DNA from: Pararge aegeria
Lineage: Eukaryota > Arthropoda > Insecta > Lepidoptera > Nymphalidae
Direction of reading: 5' to 3'
Assembly: GCF_905163445.1 (NCBI RefSeq)
Contig: NC_053200.1
Coordinates: 9,052,001-9,116,000, forward strand
Length of the DNA: 64,000 nt
Shown in pieces: positions 62,600 through 64,000 of the stretch (positions within the stretch are counted from its first letter, which is position 1; every line of letters starts with the position of its first letter). The position numbers and the translations under genes are program-made. The notes under the pieces are model-generated. The model did not search any database, was not told the DNA's origin, and saw only the letters and a program-made list of their open reading frames with translations.

Positions 62600-64000
62600 A
62601 CCCGTATTTATATCAAAATACCCACCAACTCAATGTCATGAACATTGGTTATTAATCAAATATAATTTTAACTGAAAACTATCTATTAAGTAATTAATAA
62701 TTATTAGGGTATTTATAAAATGCAATACGAATTTATACATATCAAAAGGTTGGATATTTACCCACTTTGTAAAGTTACTGTAACATTAAGACTTGTTGTT
62801 TCCACGGCCGTAAATCGTGTAAGGTGCGAGTGCGAATTTGGAAAGCTGTGAAATTTAAGAAAGTAACCTGCATGTGTTCTCGCTTGAAAAAGTAATGGAG
62901 TTATAACGTAGTGCTTATTTCGTCTTTAGGCAGATGAGGGAATGTGTCCAAAATTATATTTTGTCTTTAACAATTGTTTTCGGAGTATCCAGATGCTTTA
63001 CGGTTAGGGTATTTTTATGCATCAAGCATACGTGGTTTGAACTGCAACAAGAACTAATTTTAGGGTTTAACAAGAACATTTGTATTTTCCCAACTATAAA
63101 TATATGCCACCTTATCAAAGATGCTGTGCTTTGAAAACCCCCCTTTTTAGCGATTTCGTACTACGACTTTGCCTTAAATATATACAAGTGATGAGTGTTT
63201 AGCGTTTTTTTTTTGAAAGTTATTTACTACTGCTCGATGAGTAGGTAAAAAATGGTTAAAAAAATGTTTTTCAGAGTTCCTGCCCAAAATTGTTTTAATT
63301 TTTTTTTATCGTCGAGCATAATTGTTTTTCGGAATTCCACATGCTTGTTGAAAATGATGAACGATACTTTTTTTGGCTCCAATTAATTAGGTTAACTCAA
63401 AAGATTGTAATATTTCAAGAAACTTGTATAATTGAAGTTGGTAGCAAAACTGCCGTAAATAGAGGGTTCATCTGTGTAACTTTCTTTATTCGACTAAAAC
63501 TAGGTGTCTTGTTGTAGTTGAATACATTAGGATTTGTTTTGTATCGTTAGAATCCTTACATCATCCAAAGTGACATTGGCTGTAATTGTTTTGAAAAATA
63601 ATCTTTATTCTTCTTCTGTTTGTTTAGCGCATTATTCAAATAAGAAAAGTCGTACATAGCGATAGGCAGTCGCGTTTTTTTCATTTAGGTAGTTAGCTAC
63701 CTACATACGTAGAAACTTATTAAAAAATACATAAGCACTTGTTTTTGTATACCATTAAACACGGGAAGTTGTCCTTAAAGATCACCCCACAGATATAAAA
63801 ACATACAGAGTCCTCATTCAGCCATTATTGTATGTTTCCTTATCCTGAGGTTTCCTGGCAGAGATCGCTACTAAGCGAAACTGACGCCTTTTGTATACTG
63901 CTTCTGTCTGTCGTTTTTTTTATTCTTCTTCGGTTTTTTTTCCAATTTTAGTGTGCTAATAAATAAAATAAATAAATTAATTGTATACAGTGCATCGTGT
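62600..64000. other. non-coding, nothing recognised
   Basis: AT-rich with several homopolymer T runs. No exon, RNA gene or repeat supported. A non-coding first exon of the sulfotransferase could lie here or nearer 47 kb, but there is no way to see it without transcript data. Confidence 0.4.

Overview
This window looks like nuclear DNA of a lepidopteran insect (a butterfly or moth). It is AT-rich and intron-dominated, and it is crowded with small SINEs, non-LTR (LINE) remnants, Helitron-like CTAG-ended elements, hAT MITEs and microsatellites of types I associate with Lepidoptera. I cannot name the species. There are no bacterial operons, rRNA genes or CRISPR arrays.

One host gene is well supported: a Golgi-type carbohydrate sulfotransferase (Sulfotransfer_2 family, HNK1ST/CHST8-14-like) on the minus strand. 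I rebuilt it from five coding exons joined by GT-AG introns in consistent phase: 46842-46994 (start codon and signal anchor), 11593-11780, 10105-10402 (5'-PSB and 3'-PSB PAPS-binding motifs), 9391-9567 and 5724-5881. Together they give about 325 residues. The last exon reads into a TAA that overlaps a perfect GTAAGT donor, so the true C-terminal exon may lie further left, probably outside the window. Intron 1 is about 35 kb and holds most of the repeats.

The rest is mobile DNA. (1) A roughly 500-bp element with near-identical copies at 1228-3229 and 47667-48168 flanks the whole sulfotransferase gene in direct orientation; the left copy is split by a 5'-truncated LINE with a perfect 17-bp target duplication and an open RT/RNase H reading frame, and a diverged third copy lies at 32351-32780. 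(2) A hAT family has five members, four with perfect 8-bp target duplications; the largest (22848-24532) keeps a TTF-type zinc-finger transposase remnant. (3) A foldback family (13813-14304, 15457-15620, 17508-18003, 52509-52746) includes one copy with 162-bp internal tandem units and one interrupted by a Helitron. (4) Six copies of one tRNA-derived SINE occur; one abuts the exon-3 splice acceptor and may supply its polypyrimidine tract. (5) Other tRNA-headed SINEs with GAT tails, RTE-, CR1- and Jockey-like LINE fragments are scattered throughout.

Other structures are a 43-bp degenerate minisatellite (36868-37190), two exact palindromic RFX/X-box-like motifs 91 bp apart (22193, 22284), perfect short hairpins and a (CA)28 tract. 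I found no clear evidence of an undescribed biochemical system. The items most worth following are the gene-flanking direct repeats, the hAT parent/MITE set and the SINE-built splice acceptor.
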